Assembly (NCBI GenBank): GCA_045647525.1
Contig: JAZRMK010000048.1
Span: 1 to 64,000 of the forward strand
Reading direction: 5' to 3'
Length of the DNA: 64,000 bases
DNA from: UMGS172 sp045647525
Lineage (GTDB): Bacteria > Bacillota > Clostridia > Oscillospirales > Acutalibacteraceae
Below are positions 52,839-60,428 of this stretch, in pieces. Each line of letters begins with the position of its first letter. Positions within the stretch are counted from its first letter, which is position 1. Below the pieces are notes generated by a model, which saw nothing but the letters and a program-made list of their open reading frames with translations, was not told where the DNA came from and did not search any database. The translations under genes and the position numbers were made by a program.

Positions 52839-53475
52839 TGTAGATCTTATTGAGGATACCGAAAACACATGGGACTTTCCGGACGATGAAAACTCCTATA
52901 TTGACACCCAATATGTTGATGGAGAAAAGGTAGAATACGAAATCGTTTTCGGCAATGAAAAGATTGTATTTATCAAAGCCGGAGCAGGAGGAAACGTACG
53001 AGGCTATGATAATAAATATCTTAAAATGGCAAGGCGTGTGCATGAACGACTTGGCGCGACAGTAATATGTACCTCCAATCCCGTTGCTCCGCATGAAGAC
53101 CTCGATGAAGCTGAGATCAGATGGGTAATTGCCGAAAAGGGCTTGTCTAACTTTGAGATTTCCTTTATTGGCGCATCTGACGGCGCATACCATAATCTTT
53201 CACTTGCAAGTCGATTCCCCGAAACAGTGAAGTGGATCGGTATAAACACATCTTACATAAATGTCCCCGATCTTAAAAAACGGCTGCTTTCATCCCCCAA
53301 CGTATATAAAATATTGATTTATGGAACGAAGGATGACGATTTTAATGAAGTTGTTCCGGCGATTAGTGAAATAACGAGTGATAACTTACTGTTGGAATTA
53401 GTCGAGGGTGCTGATCACCGCTTTTACGGAATGATTGAGGAATTTATCGCTTTGTCAGATTATTTGTACGATTGA
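52828..53475 (+). CDS. Alpha/beta-hydrolase-like protein
   Basis: 215 aa. Nucleophile elbow G-A-S-D-G in FIGASDGAYHNLSLASRFP, acid in YGTKDDDF and the C-terminal histidine in EGADHRFYG give a complete hydrolase triad in the right order. The N-terminal 40 residues are acidic. It is cytoplasmic, substrate unknown. It uses island promoter c and leader cassette 1. Confidence 0.75.
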   Translation: MKTYVDLIEDTENTWDFPDDENSYIDTQYVDGEKVEYEIVFGNEKIVFIKAGAGGNVRGYDNKYLKMARRVHERLGATVICTSNPVAPHEDLDEAEIRWVIAEKGLSNFEISFIGASDGAYHNLSLASRFPETVKWIGINTSYINVPDLKKRLLSSPNVYKILIYGTKDDDFNEVVPAISEITSDNLLLELVEGADHRFYGMIEEFIALSDYLYD

Positions 53476-53529
53476 TTCATGCACGAATGCTTTTAGTAAC
53501 TAAAAAACGGAGAGGCTTCACGGTAATAG

Positions 53530-53560
53530 TCCAAATTTATCCTAATGTGTATGATATAAT
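53530..53560 (+). promoter_or_regulatory. Island promoter element, copy d
   Basis: TCCAAATTTATCC (53530-53542), 12 nt, TATAAT (53555-53560). It shares TAATGTNNNTG with copy a in the spacer. Confidence 0.72.
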
Positions 53561-53575
53561 ATGATTGTAAACAAT

Positions 53576-53616
53576 AGTCCACAGGACTTAAAACAGGAGG
53601 AATATATGAAAACTTA
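53576..53616 (+). repeat. Repeated leader cassette, copy 2
   Basis: AGTCC-aca-GGACT, TTAAAACA, GGAGGAATAT, ATGAAAACTTA; differs from copy 1 at only a few positions. Confidence 0.75.
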
Positions 53617-53767
53617 CAAAATCGTTTACACTATTGCAAACCAACCCGGAAGACACGTGGCATTTTATGAAGCAGCCTGCGCAGACTTTGCTCGCATTCG
53701 AGCACGCGATGAACTTGGTGGCTGGGACATCGTTACTATTTGGGAGGTCACAGAGGTCAATTTTTAA
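53606..53767 (+). CDS. Small hypothetical protein, 53 aa
   Basis: ATG 53606 with SD GGAGG. Begins MKTYKIVYTIANQPGRHVAF and ends IVTIWEVTEVNF; an alternating beta-alpha-beta pattern suggests a small compact fold. Not recognised. Followed by a hairpin at 53782-53809. Confidence 0.65.
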   Translation: MKTYKIVYTIANQPGRHVAFYEAACADFARIRARDELGGWDIVTIWEVTEVNF

Positions 53768-53781
53768 GTCTCTTGATTTTT

Positions 53782-53809
53782 GGAGGTGGTCCGTCAAGGG
53801 CCACCTCCT
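53782..53809 (+). terminator. Hairpin after the 53-aa gene
   Basis: GGAGGTGG...CCACCTCC with a 12-nt loop; only a short T/C tract follows. Confidence 0.6.
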
Positions 53810-53833
53810 TCCCTAAAACGCACAGGAATTATC

Positions 53834-53848
53834 GGACAAATTTGGATC
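53834..53848. promoter_or_regulatory. Imperfect island element, copy e
   Basis: GGACAAATTTGGATC. It matches the other copies in the AAATTT core and one flank (best read on the minus strand, TCCAAATTTGTCC) but is not at the 12-nt spacing. TATAAA/TATAAT boxes lie at 53868 and 53880. It is upstream of the WYL-regulator operon, where an autoregulatory site would be expected. Confidence 0.45.
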
Positions 53849-53927
53849 AATGCGAGTTGTGTTTTAGTATAAAATACGGTATAATAAATAAAAGAAGAAT
53901 AAATTTGCTTATAAAGAGGGACCTATT

Positions 53928-54119
53928 ATGACTCTTGAACAGAAAAAAGAAGCTTTGCGCAATGCAGCCTCAAAAGAGTTAAGTAGCGTGTATGACCTTT
54001 ATAAATGGAAGAAAGTAAAGGGCTGTGAAAATTCATTCGTGTTAAGTGGAAAGTGTGGCTCGGAAGTACGCAAATCATATCTTGTTGGTTGCAATAAGTG
54101 GAGGTCAGTATATGGATAA
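53928..54119 (+). CDS. Small hypothetical protein upstream of the WYL regulator
   Basis: 63 aa, SD GAGGGA. Starts MTLEQKKEALRNAASKEL and is basic and helical, with three cysteines. Its last 8 nt overlap the start of the WYL gene, so the two are translationally coupled. It could be a cognate partner of the regulator. Not recognised. Confidence 0.65.
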   Translation: MTLEQKKEALRNAASKELSSVYDLYKWKKVKGCENSFVLSGKCGSEVRKSYLVGCNKWRSVYG

Positions 54120-56232
54120 AGTAGATAAATTTCAAAACGAAAGTGCATCAGAGGGAAATAGCGAAGATTCACTTTTTGCTATTTATATATTAAGCATTCT
54201 TAATAAATATAGTTCTCCCGATAATAAATTGTCTTCTCAAGATGTGATGGATTATTTGAAAAAGGATTACTCTATCTGCGATTTAGATGAAGCGGATCCC
54301 AAACGAAAGAGAGTAATGGATGCCCAACGAAAGAAAGTAAGAAGGCATCTCGATACGCTTTCTGAATCTTATTGGGGTGGATGTATTAAAAAGGAAGAGG
54401 GAAAAACAACGAGGGAAGGCCATAAATGGTTTTATGATGTTTCCCGAGATAAATTTGCTGATAAAGAGGCCGTAATTCAAGAAACTCTTACCGAAACAGA
54501 AGTGGAGTTATTGGTTGATCTTATATCAGCGACGAAGATTCTTAATTCCGAAGGCACGCGAGGTTTAATAGATAAGCTTTTAAAGAAAACATCAATTACT
54601 AAAGAAGATAGAGAACTCAGATTGGGGAAAATTCAGAGAGAAGCATGGTTAAAAACACCTAATGAGGATCTTGTGGAAAAGAAAGACCTTATTGAAGAAT
54701 GCTTTTATAACTCCAATTTAACTTTTGATTACGAAGATGAAAAAACCATTACCGCAACTCCACTTGGTTGGAGTTATGATGATGGAATATGTTTTCTGAA
54801 TGCCAAAGTCGGAAATGAACACCGTAAATTTTCACTCGATAAAATACGAATTTGCGACCCTGATGTAGACGGATATGAAGAACCCGAAGATTTCAGACGT
54901 TATGACGAAGAAACAGATAGTGATAAGACCACATTAGATAGTTTGTTTGTCAACATTCCTACGATTAAGGGCGCAATAGCAGATAAAAAATGTCTCCGTT
55001 TTCTGTACCGTTCTTATGTAGTTGCTAATGGTCGAGTTGTTTCCGCAGATGAAGAGAAAAGTGTTTTACCGCACAGCCTTGTCTTTAACGATGGAAAATA
55101 CTACCTGATTGGAATTGACGAGAATTCTCCGGAACTTAATAAAATTGCGTATTTCCGAGTTGACTTAATGTTCGAGCTGTATTGTGCAGAAACAAAAAAC
55201 AAACTGTCGAATTGGGATAAGCACATTTTTGAGACAATAGAACGAGCAAGAGTGGTTGAGAAACACCCGTTAATGCTGGTTGGAAGCGAAATTCCGGTAA
55301 CCTTTAAAGTTGTGGAATCTGCCCTTGACAGAGTTATTGATGTTTTTGCAGTAACGCCTGATAAATTTGTTATTACAAAAGAAACCAGGATGGTTAAAGA
55401 TTCTTCCGGAGAAGGTTTTCACGAAGAAAGGGTTGTAAGTGTTCAAGTCAGCACTACCATTGAAGAGGCATTTCGTTGGGCACTTGCAAACGCGGATGTG
55501 GTTGAAGTAACTTCGCAGGATGTTCGAGACAGGATAGCCCGAATTGCCGATCCTATTTATCAGTTGTATACTCAAACTCTATCTGATAAGGTTCGCGAAA
55601 ACATAGACTATGTATTGAGAGAAGGCACATTTAAGATATCTTACAAAGTAGATGCTAATACCGCGTATGCAACATACAAAGAGTTGGCCAAAATGGACAA
55701 ATTAGGTGTGGTTGATAATATGGGTATCGCAGACGATGATATTTGCGATGGCGTAGATTATTTTGGTGATTTTATCAACACTAATCGTTTAATAATATCT
55801 GCACCAAATCTTAAAAACATGTCATGGGCATCAAAATTGGTTAATGTTAAGAGTCTTAAACTGGAAAATTCACAAATCGAGGACATTTCGTGGATGAAGG
55901 AAATGAAAAAATTAAGACGCTTATATTTGGCAGAATCTTCTTTCTCAGACCTGTCAGTTTTAAGTGAGCACAAAGAAATAGATGCTCTCGACATTAGTGG
56001 CACAAATGTCAGCGATATCAGTTTCATCGAAGATTTCCCGAAATTAACACAGTTACATATTGCTACGTGTCCAATTGAGGATTATTCACCCTTGTTTACA
56101 ACAAAATCTTGTCTTAGGTATTTGGAAATTGACAAAAAAGCACTGGAAGAAATCGGCGAGGATAACATCAGAAACCGTCATATAGGAATTGATATTAAAG
56201 TAACAAACAATTCCCCTTTTTGGTATTTATAG
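54112..56232 (+). CDS. WYL-domain transcriptional regulator fused to leucine-rich repeats
   Basis: 706 aa from ATG 54112 (SD GGAGG). Residues about 18-115 look like an extended winged HTH (SSQDVMDYLKK, KKVRRHLDTL). A helical linker holds TLTETEVELLVDLI. Two WYL-like modules follow: about 190-250 (LTFDYE, PLGWSYDDGICFLNA, FSLDKIRI) and 290-360 (LRFLYRSYV, VLPHSLVFNDGKYYLIGID, YFRVD). A WCX-type region spans about 385-480. Residues about 565-680 are LRRs of internalin type (LKLENSQIEDISWM, LRRLYLAESSFSDLSVL, IDALDISGTNVSDISFI). WYL proteins sense nucleic-acid ligands and control defence or DNA-damage genes; an LRR fusion is unusual. Confidence 0.85.
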   Translation: MDKVDKFQNESASEGNSEDSLFAIYILSILNKYSSPDNKLSSQDVMDYLKKDYSICDLDEADPKRKRVMDAQRKKVRRHLDTLSESYWGGCIKKEEGKTTREGHKWFYDVSRDKFADKEAVIQETLTETEVELLVDLISATKILNSEGTRGLIDKLLKKTSITKEDRELRLGKIQREAWLKTPNEDLVEKKDLIEECFYNSNLTFDYEDEKTITATPLGWSYDDGICFLNAKVGNEHRKFSLDKIRICDPDVDGYEEPEDFRRYDEETDSDKTTLDSLFVNIPTIKGAIADKKCLRFLYRSYVVANGRVVSADEEKSVLPHSLVFNDGKYYLIGIDENSPELNKIAYFRVDLMFELYCAETKNKLSNWDKHIFETIERARVVEKHPLMLVGSEIPVTFKVVESALDRVIDVFAVTPDKFVITKETRMVKDSSGEGFHEERVVSVQVSTTIEEAFRWALANADVVEVTSQDVRDRIARIADPIYQLYTQTLSDKVRENIDYVLREGTFKISYKVDANTAYATYKELAKMDKLGVVDNMGIADDDICDGVDYFGDFINTNRLIISAPNLKNMSWASKLVNVKSLKLENSQIEDISWMKEMKKLRRLYLAESSFSDLSVLSEHKEIDALDISGTNVSDISFIEDFPKLTQLHIATCPIEDYSPLFTTKSCLRYLEIDKKALEEIGEDNIRNRHIGIDIKVTNNSPFWYL

Positions 56233-56245
56233 AGCCAATAAACTT

Positions 56246-56275
56246 TAAAGGAGGCTTTTGCCTCCTTTATTTATA
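56246..56275 (+). terminator. Terminator of the WYL operon
   Basis: AAAGGAGGC - ttt - TGCCTCCTTT then TATTTAT. Confidence 0.85.
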
Positions 56276-56298
56276 AAAACTCATTTATGTGGTTATAG

Positions 56299-56329
56299 CC
56301 CAAATTTAACCTGTTTGATTTTGTATTAT
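56299..56329 (+). promoter_or_regulatory. Island promoter element, copy f
   Basis: CCCAAATTTAACC (56299-56311), 12 nt, TATTAT (56324-56329); precedes the PolC-like gene. The leader is about 55 nt. Confidence 0.68.
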
Positions 56330-56392
56330 TTCTATGTAAGGTTTGAGAACCGGTATAACAAATAATTTAAAATATAGGAAAGTAATTCGGTG

Positions 56393-57652
56393 ATGAAAAT
56401 GAAATATAAACAGCTTTTTGAAAAAGCATATTCTCGTTTAAATGAACTTTATGGCGGAGAATATTCTACACCTGACATTACCATTTTGAGTCGCTTCTAT
56501 CGAGAAAAAATGATTCTTGGCGAGAGTGATTTTTATATGCGTTACCTTGATTTTCTGAGTAGAGTCAGGGAAACAGCAAATCAAAAAGGCGAGCATATTT
56601 TTGTCAGAGGATCAGCGGGATCATCTTTTATTGCATATCTTTTGGGGGCAACAGATATCAACCCTTTGCCAAGACATGAGTACTGTCCACATTGTCACGC
56701 GACTAAATTTATCGGAACCGGCACTCCATTTGATAAGGCTCCGATAAGATGCTCTTGCGGAGCAGAGATCGAAACTGACGGTCATAATCTTCCGTTTGAG
56801 TCAAACCTTAAAAGTATATTGTCAGAACGTATTCAGGTCTGTGTTTCCCACGCATTCTTTGACGAGGCGAAAACTATGATTCGTGACGAATTGTGGGACA
56901 AGGCGATTGTCACACTGACAGATGGAGATATTTCGCCCACGTGGTTCTGTATTCTCGATAAGGAGACCAATGAGTGTGGCGATTATTCGTTGAATGGGAA
57001 CCGAGAGATTTTTGCAAACTTTCCAAGAATTACGCTTGTGCCTAAAAACGCGCTCGACAAATACCGTGAAATTGAAAAGGCTACGGGTTTCAAAATGAAA
57101 GATATTGGGTTCAATGAACAAAGTCTTGCGTTTTTTCATTTTATGGAATTTGATATTGAAGGCGTACCTTACTTCGACAATGACTTTATAAAGGATATTT
57201 GGAATACAATAAATCCGCAAAGTTATGATGCTCTATTAAAACTTATAGGATTTGCTCATTCGACTAATATTTGGAAGAACAATGCGGAAACACTTTTTAA
57301 TGAGCATAGACTCTCCCTTCGTGAGATTCCGGCATTCAGAGAAGAACTGTACGATATGATCAGTGAGCGTCTGCGCCTACATGGCGTTCGTGATGAAGGA
57401 TTTGCTTATGAGGTAACAGATAAAGCAATGCGAGGCCATTATGCCAAAACCGGAGGCGTTGACGAAGACACGGTGCTTGGTTTGTTAAGCATTGGTTTTG
57501 ATATGGATTTTGTATTTTTCCTTTCTGAGATTAACTATATGTTTACGAAAGCAGAGGGAGTTACATATTTGCGTGAAGCGATTGCAATGATGTTTTACAA
57601 GATTAAATTTAATAAAGAGTATAATGAAATTATGTTGGCAAAAGCGGAATGA
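56393..57652 (+). CDS. PolC-derived protein lacking polymerase catalytic residues
   Basis: About 419 aa. Residues about 70-135 match the DNA polymerase III PolC palm/zinc region: VRGSAGSSFIAYLLGATDIN, then NPLPRHEYCPHCHATKF, a second Cys pair in RCSC, and GHNLPFE. In PolC the next segment is P-D-I-D-L-N-F-S-G with two catalytic Asp; here different sequence follows. Similarity returns after about residue 215: GVPYFDNDF, LIGFAHSTNIWKNNAETL, FREELYDMISERLRLHG, YEVTDKAMRG and INYMFTKAE match PolC fingers. No PHP or exonuclease domain. A GTG one codon upstream is possible. Confidence 0.72.
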   Translation: MKMKYKQLFEKAYSRLNELYGGEYSTPDITILSRFYREKMILGESDFYMRYLDFLSRVRETANQKGEHIFVRGSAGSSFIAYLLGATDINPLPRHEYCPHCHATKFIGTGTPFDKAPIRCSCGAEIETDGHNLPFESNLKSILSERIQVCVSHAFFDEAKTMIRDELWDKAIVTLTDGDISPTWFCILDKETNECGDYSLNGNREIFANFPRITLVPKNALDKYREIEKATGFKMKDIGFNEQSLAFFHFMEFDIEGVPYFDNDFIKDIWNTINPQSYDALLKLIGFAHSTNIWKNNAETLFNEHRLSLREIPAFREELYDMISERLRLHGVRDEGFAYEVTDKAMRGHYAKTGGVDEDTVLGLLSIGFDMDFVFFLSEINYMFTKAEGVTYLREAIAMMFYKIKFNKEYNEIMLAKAE

Positions 57653-57713
57653 AATAGTGCAAAGTTGAGATTTGTCAGAATTTTTTTAAAAAATTTAAAA
57701 CCAAACACAGTTT

Positions 57714-57743
57714 TGGTTCCCCTTATATTACGTAAGGGGAAAC
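57714..57743 (+). terminator. Hairpin after the PolC-like gene
   Basis: GGTTCCCCTTA - tattacg - TAAGGGGaAACC; T-run weak (GGATTAAATTTT). It could also be a leader element of the next lipoprotein gene. Confidence 0.5.
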
Positions 57744-57771
57744 CCGGATTAAATTTTAAGGAGTTTTTGAA

Positions 57772-58422
57772 ATGAAAAAAATTATCGCACTAGCATTGGC
57801 TATTATGATGGTGTTCTCTTTTGTCGCATGCACCGATTCAGACTCGACCCGAGATAAAGGTCGCGGCAAGTCTTCGGACCGCGAAACCGTTTCTGTCAAG
57901 GAATGTGTTGCCGCAGTTCTTAACGCTGAAAACACCGAAGAGCTAAAACCCTATATTTCTTCATACACTGATGAATACGCCGAGCAGATTATGGAAGCCT
58001 ACCCCAACGACGACTACAAAGTTTCGGTTGAAAAATTGGGCAAATTTGAGGAGTTTGAGGTATATTGCTGCTCCATCACTTCTGCTTCCGACCCCGATTA
58101 CTCAAACAAGTTTGTCAGCCCCTTCAAAAAGACCGATGACGGCTATTTGATGGAATGTGATGCTGACGTGTTAAACAGAATCGCTTCTGACTGCGTATGC
58201 GGCACCTGCAACGGTACCGGTTCTCTGACAACCGGTGCAAACACCTGCGGCATTTGCGCAGGCACCGGCGTTCAGTACTTCCCCAACGCATATTTCGATG
58301 CGGCACTGCAAATGTGGATGGGTGAAACGAGAGCTTGCTCGGGTTGTGCTGGAGCAGGAAGTTTCGGCGGCACTTCTACCGTTTGCCCCACCTGCAACGG
58401 CTCATGTCTTGTGTTCGATTGA
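57772..58422 (+). CDS. Lipoprotein with DnaJ-type Cys-rich motifs
   Basis: 216 aa. Signal peptide with lipobox SFVAC, an all-alpha/beta region (about 40-140), then four CxxC units: CGTCNGTGSL, CGICAGTG, CSGCAGAG and CPTCNGSC. Three follow C-x-x-C-x-G-x-G as in the DnaJ zinc-finger domain, with spacing sufficient for two zinc sites. An exported DnaJ-type finger is unusual; protein binding, thiol chemistry or metal binding are possible. SD AAGGAG. Confidence 0.75.
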   Translation: MKKIIALALAIMMVFSFVACTDSDSTRDKGRGKSSDRETVSVKECVAAVLNAENTEELKPYISSYTDEYAEQIMEAYPNDDYKVSVEKLGKFEEFEVYCCSITSASDPDYSNKFVSPFKKTDDGYLMECDADVLNRIASDCVCGTCNGTGSLTTGANTCGICAGTGVQYFPNAYFDAALQMWMGETRACSGCAGAGSFGGTSTVCPTCNGSCLVFD

Positions 58423-58439
58423 TAAAGGTGTAAATTATA

Positions 58440-58482
58440 AAAAGACTGATGTTTTGGGGTTTCCAAAACATCAGTCTTTTTT
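58440..58482. terminator. Bidirectional terminator
   Basis: AAAGACTGATGTTTTGG - ggttt - CCAAAACATCAGTCTTTTTT. It contains the stop codon of the convergent XRE gene. Confidence 0.92.
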
Positions 58483-58677
58483 ATCTGTTCTGTTTAAAAT
58501 ATAATCGACCGAAACACCGTGAAAATCGGCAAGCTTTATCAAAATCTCGGTCGGTATATCCAATTCGCCTCGTTCATAATTACTGTAAACTCGTTGACTG
58601 CAAGAGAGTATTTCACCCATCTGCTTTTGCGTCAGGTCACGGTCTTCCCTTAAATCACGAATTCTGCGATATTGCAT
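58471..58677 (-). CDS. Small XRE-family regulator
   Basis: 68 aa, a single helix-turn-helix domain: IRDLREDRDLTQKQMGEIL, SQRVYSNYERGELDIPTE, LADFHGVSVDYILNRTDKK. SD GAGGTG. Divergent from the small peptide at 58768; TTTACA-17-TACATA on the minus strand is its likely promoter. The inverted repeat at 58739-58759 is the likely operator. Confidence 0.88.
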   Translation of the reverse strand: MQYRRIRDLREDRDLTQKQMGEILSCSQRVYSNYERGELDIPTEILIKLADFHGVSVDYILNRTDKKD

Positions 58678-58732
58678 ACATTCACCTCAACATACGTTAT
58701 GTAATAATTATAATTTTGCATGTAAACAGCTA

Positions 58733-58761
58733 TTGACATTTAGCGTAAATTCCGCTAAAAT
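58733..58761 (+). promoter_or_regulatory. Promoter with XRE operator
   Basis: TTGACA (58733-58738), 17 nt, TAAAAT (58756-58761). The spacer contains TTTAGCG - taaattc - CGCTAAA (58739-58759), ideally placed for repression by the divergent XRE protein. Confidence 0.75.
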
Positions 58762-58767
58762 CAACGT

Positions 58768-58854
58768 ATGAACCCGTCTTTAAAGACTGTTTTTAAAGCG
58801 GTTTTTAAATTCCTTAAAGGATTCATTTTGAAAATCCGCGAGATTTTGATTTGA
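58768..58854 (+). CDS. Possible 28-residue amphipathic peptide
   Basis: ATG to TGA, 28 residues, beginning MNPSLKTVFKAVFKFLKGF and ending KIREILI. Lys and bulky hydrophobic residues alternate at helical spacing, giving a cationic amphipathic helix. The ATG falls about 7 nt after the -10 box, at the predicted transcription start, so the mRNA would be leaderless. The rest of the 315-nt gap (58855-58992) holds a hairpin (GTGCTAC-gtaaa-GTAGCAC, 58889-58907) and a weak second promoter. Confidence 0.4.
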   Translation: MNPSLKTVFKAVFKFLKGFILKIREILI

Positions 58855-58992
58855 CGTTTTGCTTGATAACATAAAGTCAAAACAGCAGTGCTACGTAAAG
58901 TAGCACGACGAAACACCCTATAATATTGACTTTTTCGGCTGTTGAATCTAAACTTATTTTGTAGGAAAAATCGTTATTTAGGAGGAATTATT

Positions 58993-60306
58993 ATGAAACA
59001 CTGTACTAACTGCGGCAAAGAATTTGGAGAAGGTTCTTTATTCTGCGACATTTGCGGTTTGAAGTTGACCGAGATTGCCAACCCGGCAGCCGTTCCTGCA
59101 TCAGAAATTGCTGATAAGCCTGTTGCTGAGGGTGTTCCTGAAACTGCTGCCGAAGTAGTTGAAGAGACCATCGAAGAAACTGTGCCCAACCCCTCAAAAC
59201 TTGTCGTTGAAACCGAGAAACCACAGACTAAACTCACTAAGATATACAAAAAGCTCGGCAAGAAGGCTATTGCCATAATTCTTGCAGCTGCCATTCTTTT
59301 GGGCACCGTTACCGCCGGTTTCTTAACCGAGTGGTTTGGTCTTGCAGGCGGTCCTTTGGGTAAGCTTATGTCGGCCGTACGCAAAACCGTTGCCGCAGGC
59401 AGTATGACTATTAAAATAACCGAAACAATTGATTCTGATTCGCAAACTTATAGCTTCCGTGTCAATGTAGATACAAAGAAGAAGAGTTTCAAAGTTTTAG
59501 GCGGTGAAAAAGGCGATGATAGCTTACACTATATCACCGAAGAACACTGTTACTACACCGGCAATGATTTTTATAAAGACAAAGACGAAATGGACACAGA
59601 TTTTATAAAATCTGCCTTTGACGTATATAACGCGGTATTTAAAAAGAAGAATGCCGATTGGGATGATGTTGTTGAAAATATGTACCTCGAAGACTATGTC
59701 AAAGATGATGAGGTGCAGGATTTCTTAAAGACCTTGCGCAAGGATTACCTTAATGATAAGGAATGGTTAGAAGACGAACTCGGTTTTGAAAAGAAATCTT
59801 CCGGTGGTGTTACCACCTATTCCTTCGAGGTAAAATGGAAGGACCTGTTCAAAGAACTCGCCAAGATAGCAGACGACAGTGATGCTGTAAGAAAAGACGG
59901 CGTAACAATATTGAAAGACTTGGCAGAAGACTGGCAAGAAGACGAAGGATTTGCGCTTTCCATAGATGTAAAAGGCGGCAAAGTAATCGGTGCAACACTC
60001 GAGTTGGACGAAGGTGACTGGTCTAAAGAATACGAAATCGAGATCACCGATATCGGCAAGTCAAAGATTTCCAACGATGAAATCGAGGAAATTACCGACG
60101 ATGTAGAAAACTGGTATGTTGCTCACACCTGCCCCGAATGCAACACACTAATGGAAGTCGATCCCAGCCATGATGACATTTGCTATTCTTGTATGACAAA
60201 ATGTGATATGTGCAGCAATTATGCAAGAGATAAGTATTCCTATTACAGCTATTATTACGGATATATGTCTATTTGTGAGAATTGCTACAAACATTACGTA
60301 AATTAA
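58993..60306 (+). CDS. Zinc-ribbon membrane protein with extracytoplasmic domain
   Basis: 437 aa from ATG 58993 (SD GGAGG). N-terminal zinc ribbon (CTNCGKEFGEGSLFCDICG), an acidic linker, one membrane helix (about 92-115), a long charged extracytoplasmic domain, and a C-terminal Cys-rich part (CPECN...CYSC...CDMCSNYA...CENCY) that may bind two zinc ions. Such proteins are common in Clostridia; function unknown. The large region resembles no enzyme. Confidence 0.75.
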   Translation: MKHCTNCGKEFGEGSLFCDICGLKLTEIANPAAVPASEIADKPVAEGVPETAAEVVEETIEETVPNPSKLVVETEKPQTKLTKIYKKLGKKAIAIILAAAILLGTVTAGFLTEWFGLAGGPLGKLMSAVRKTVAAGSMTIKITETIDSDSQTYSFRVNVDTKKKSFKVLGGEKGDDSLHYITEEHCYYTGNDFYKDKDEMDTDFIKSAFDVYNAVFKKKNADWDDVVENMYLEDYVKDDEVQDFLKTLRKDYLNDKEWLEDELGFEKKSSGGVTTYSFEVKWKDLFKELAKIADDSDAVRKDGVTILKDLAEDWQEDEGFALSIDVKGGKVIGATLELDEGDWSKEYEIEITDIGKSKISNDEIEEITDDVENWYVAHTCPECNTLMEVDPSHDDICYSCMTKCDMCSNYARDKYSYYSYYYGYMSICENCYKHYVN

Positions 60307-60320
60307 CAGCAACATACATA

Positions 60321-60353
60321 AACCCCTTTACTCGAAAGAGTGAAGGGGTTTTC
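60321..60353 (+). terminator. Terminator of the zinc-ribbon protein gene
   Basis: AACCCCTTtACTC - gaaa - GAGTgAAGGGGTTTTC. Confidence 0.9.
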
Positions 60354-60428
60354 TGTTGCTGTTATTTATACTTTGATGATAGAATCACTTGCTTTGCCTC
60401 AGAATATAGAGCGTGGAGGTTTTGGTGT

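Noticed and set aside
50054..57652. Complete integrative element with both attachment sites
   Set aside because: No integrase, relaxase or transposase was found, and no third copy of the tRNA-Gln 3' sequence was seen at the right edge; only the repeat pair near 50.1-50.4 kb is supported.
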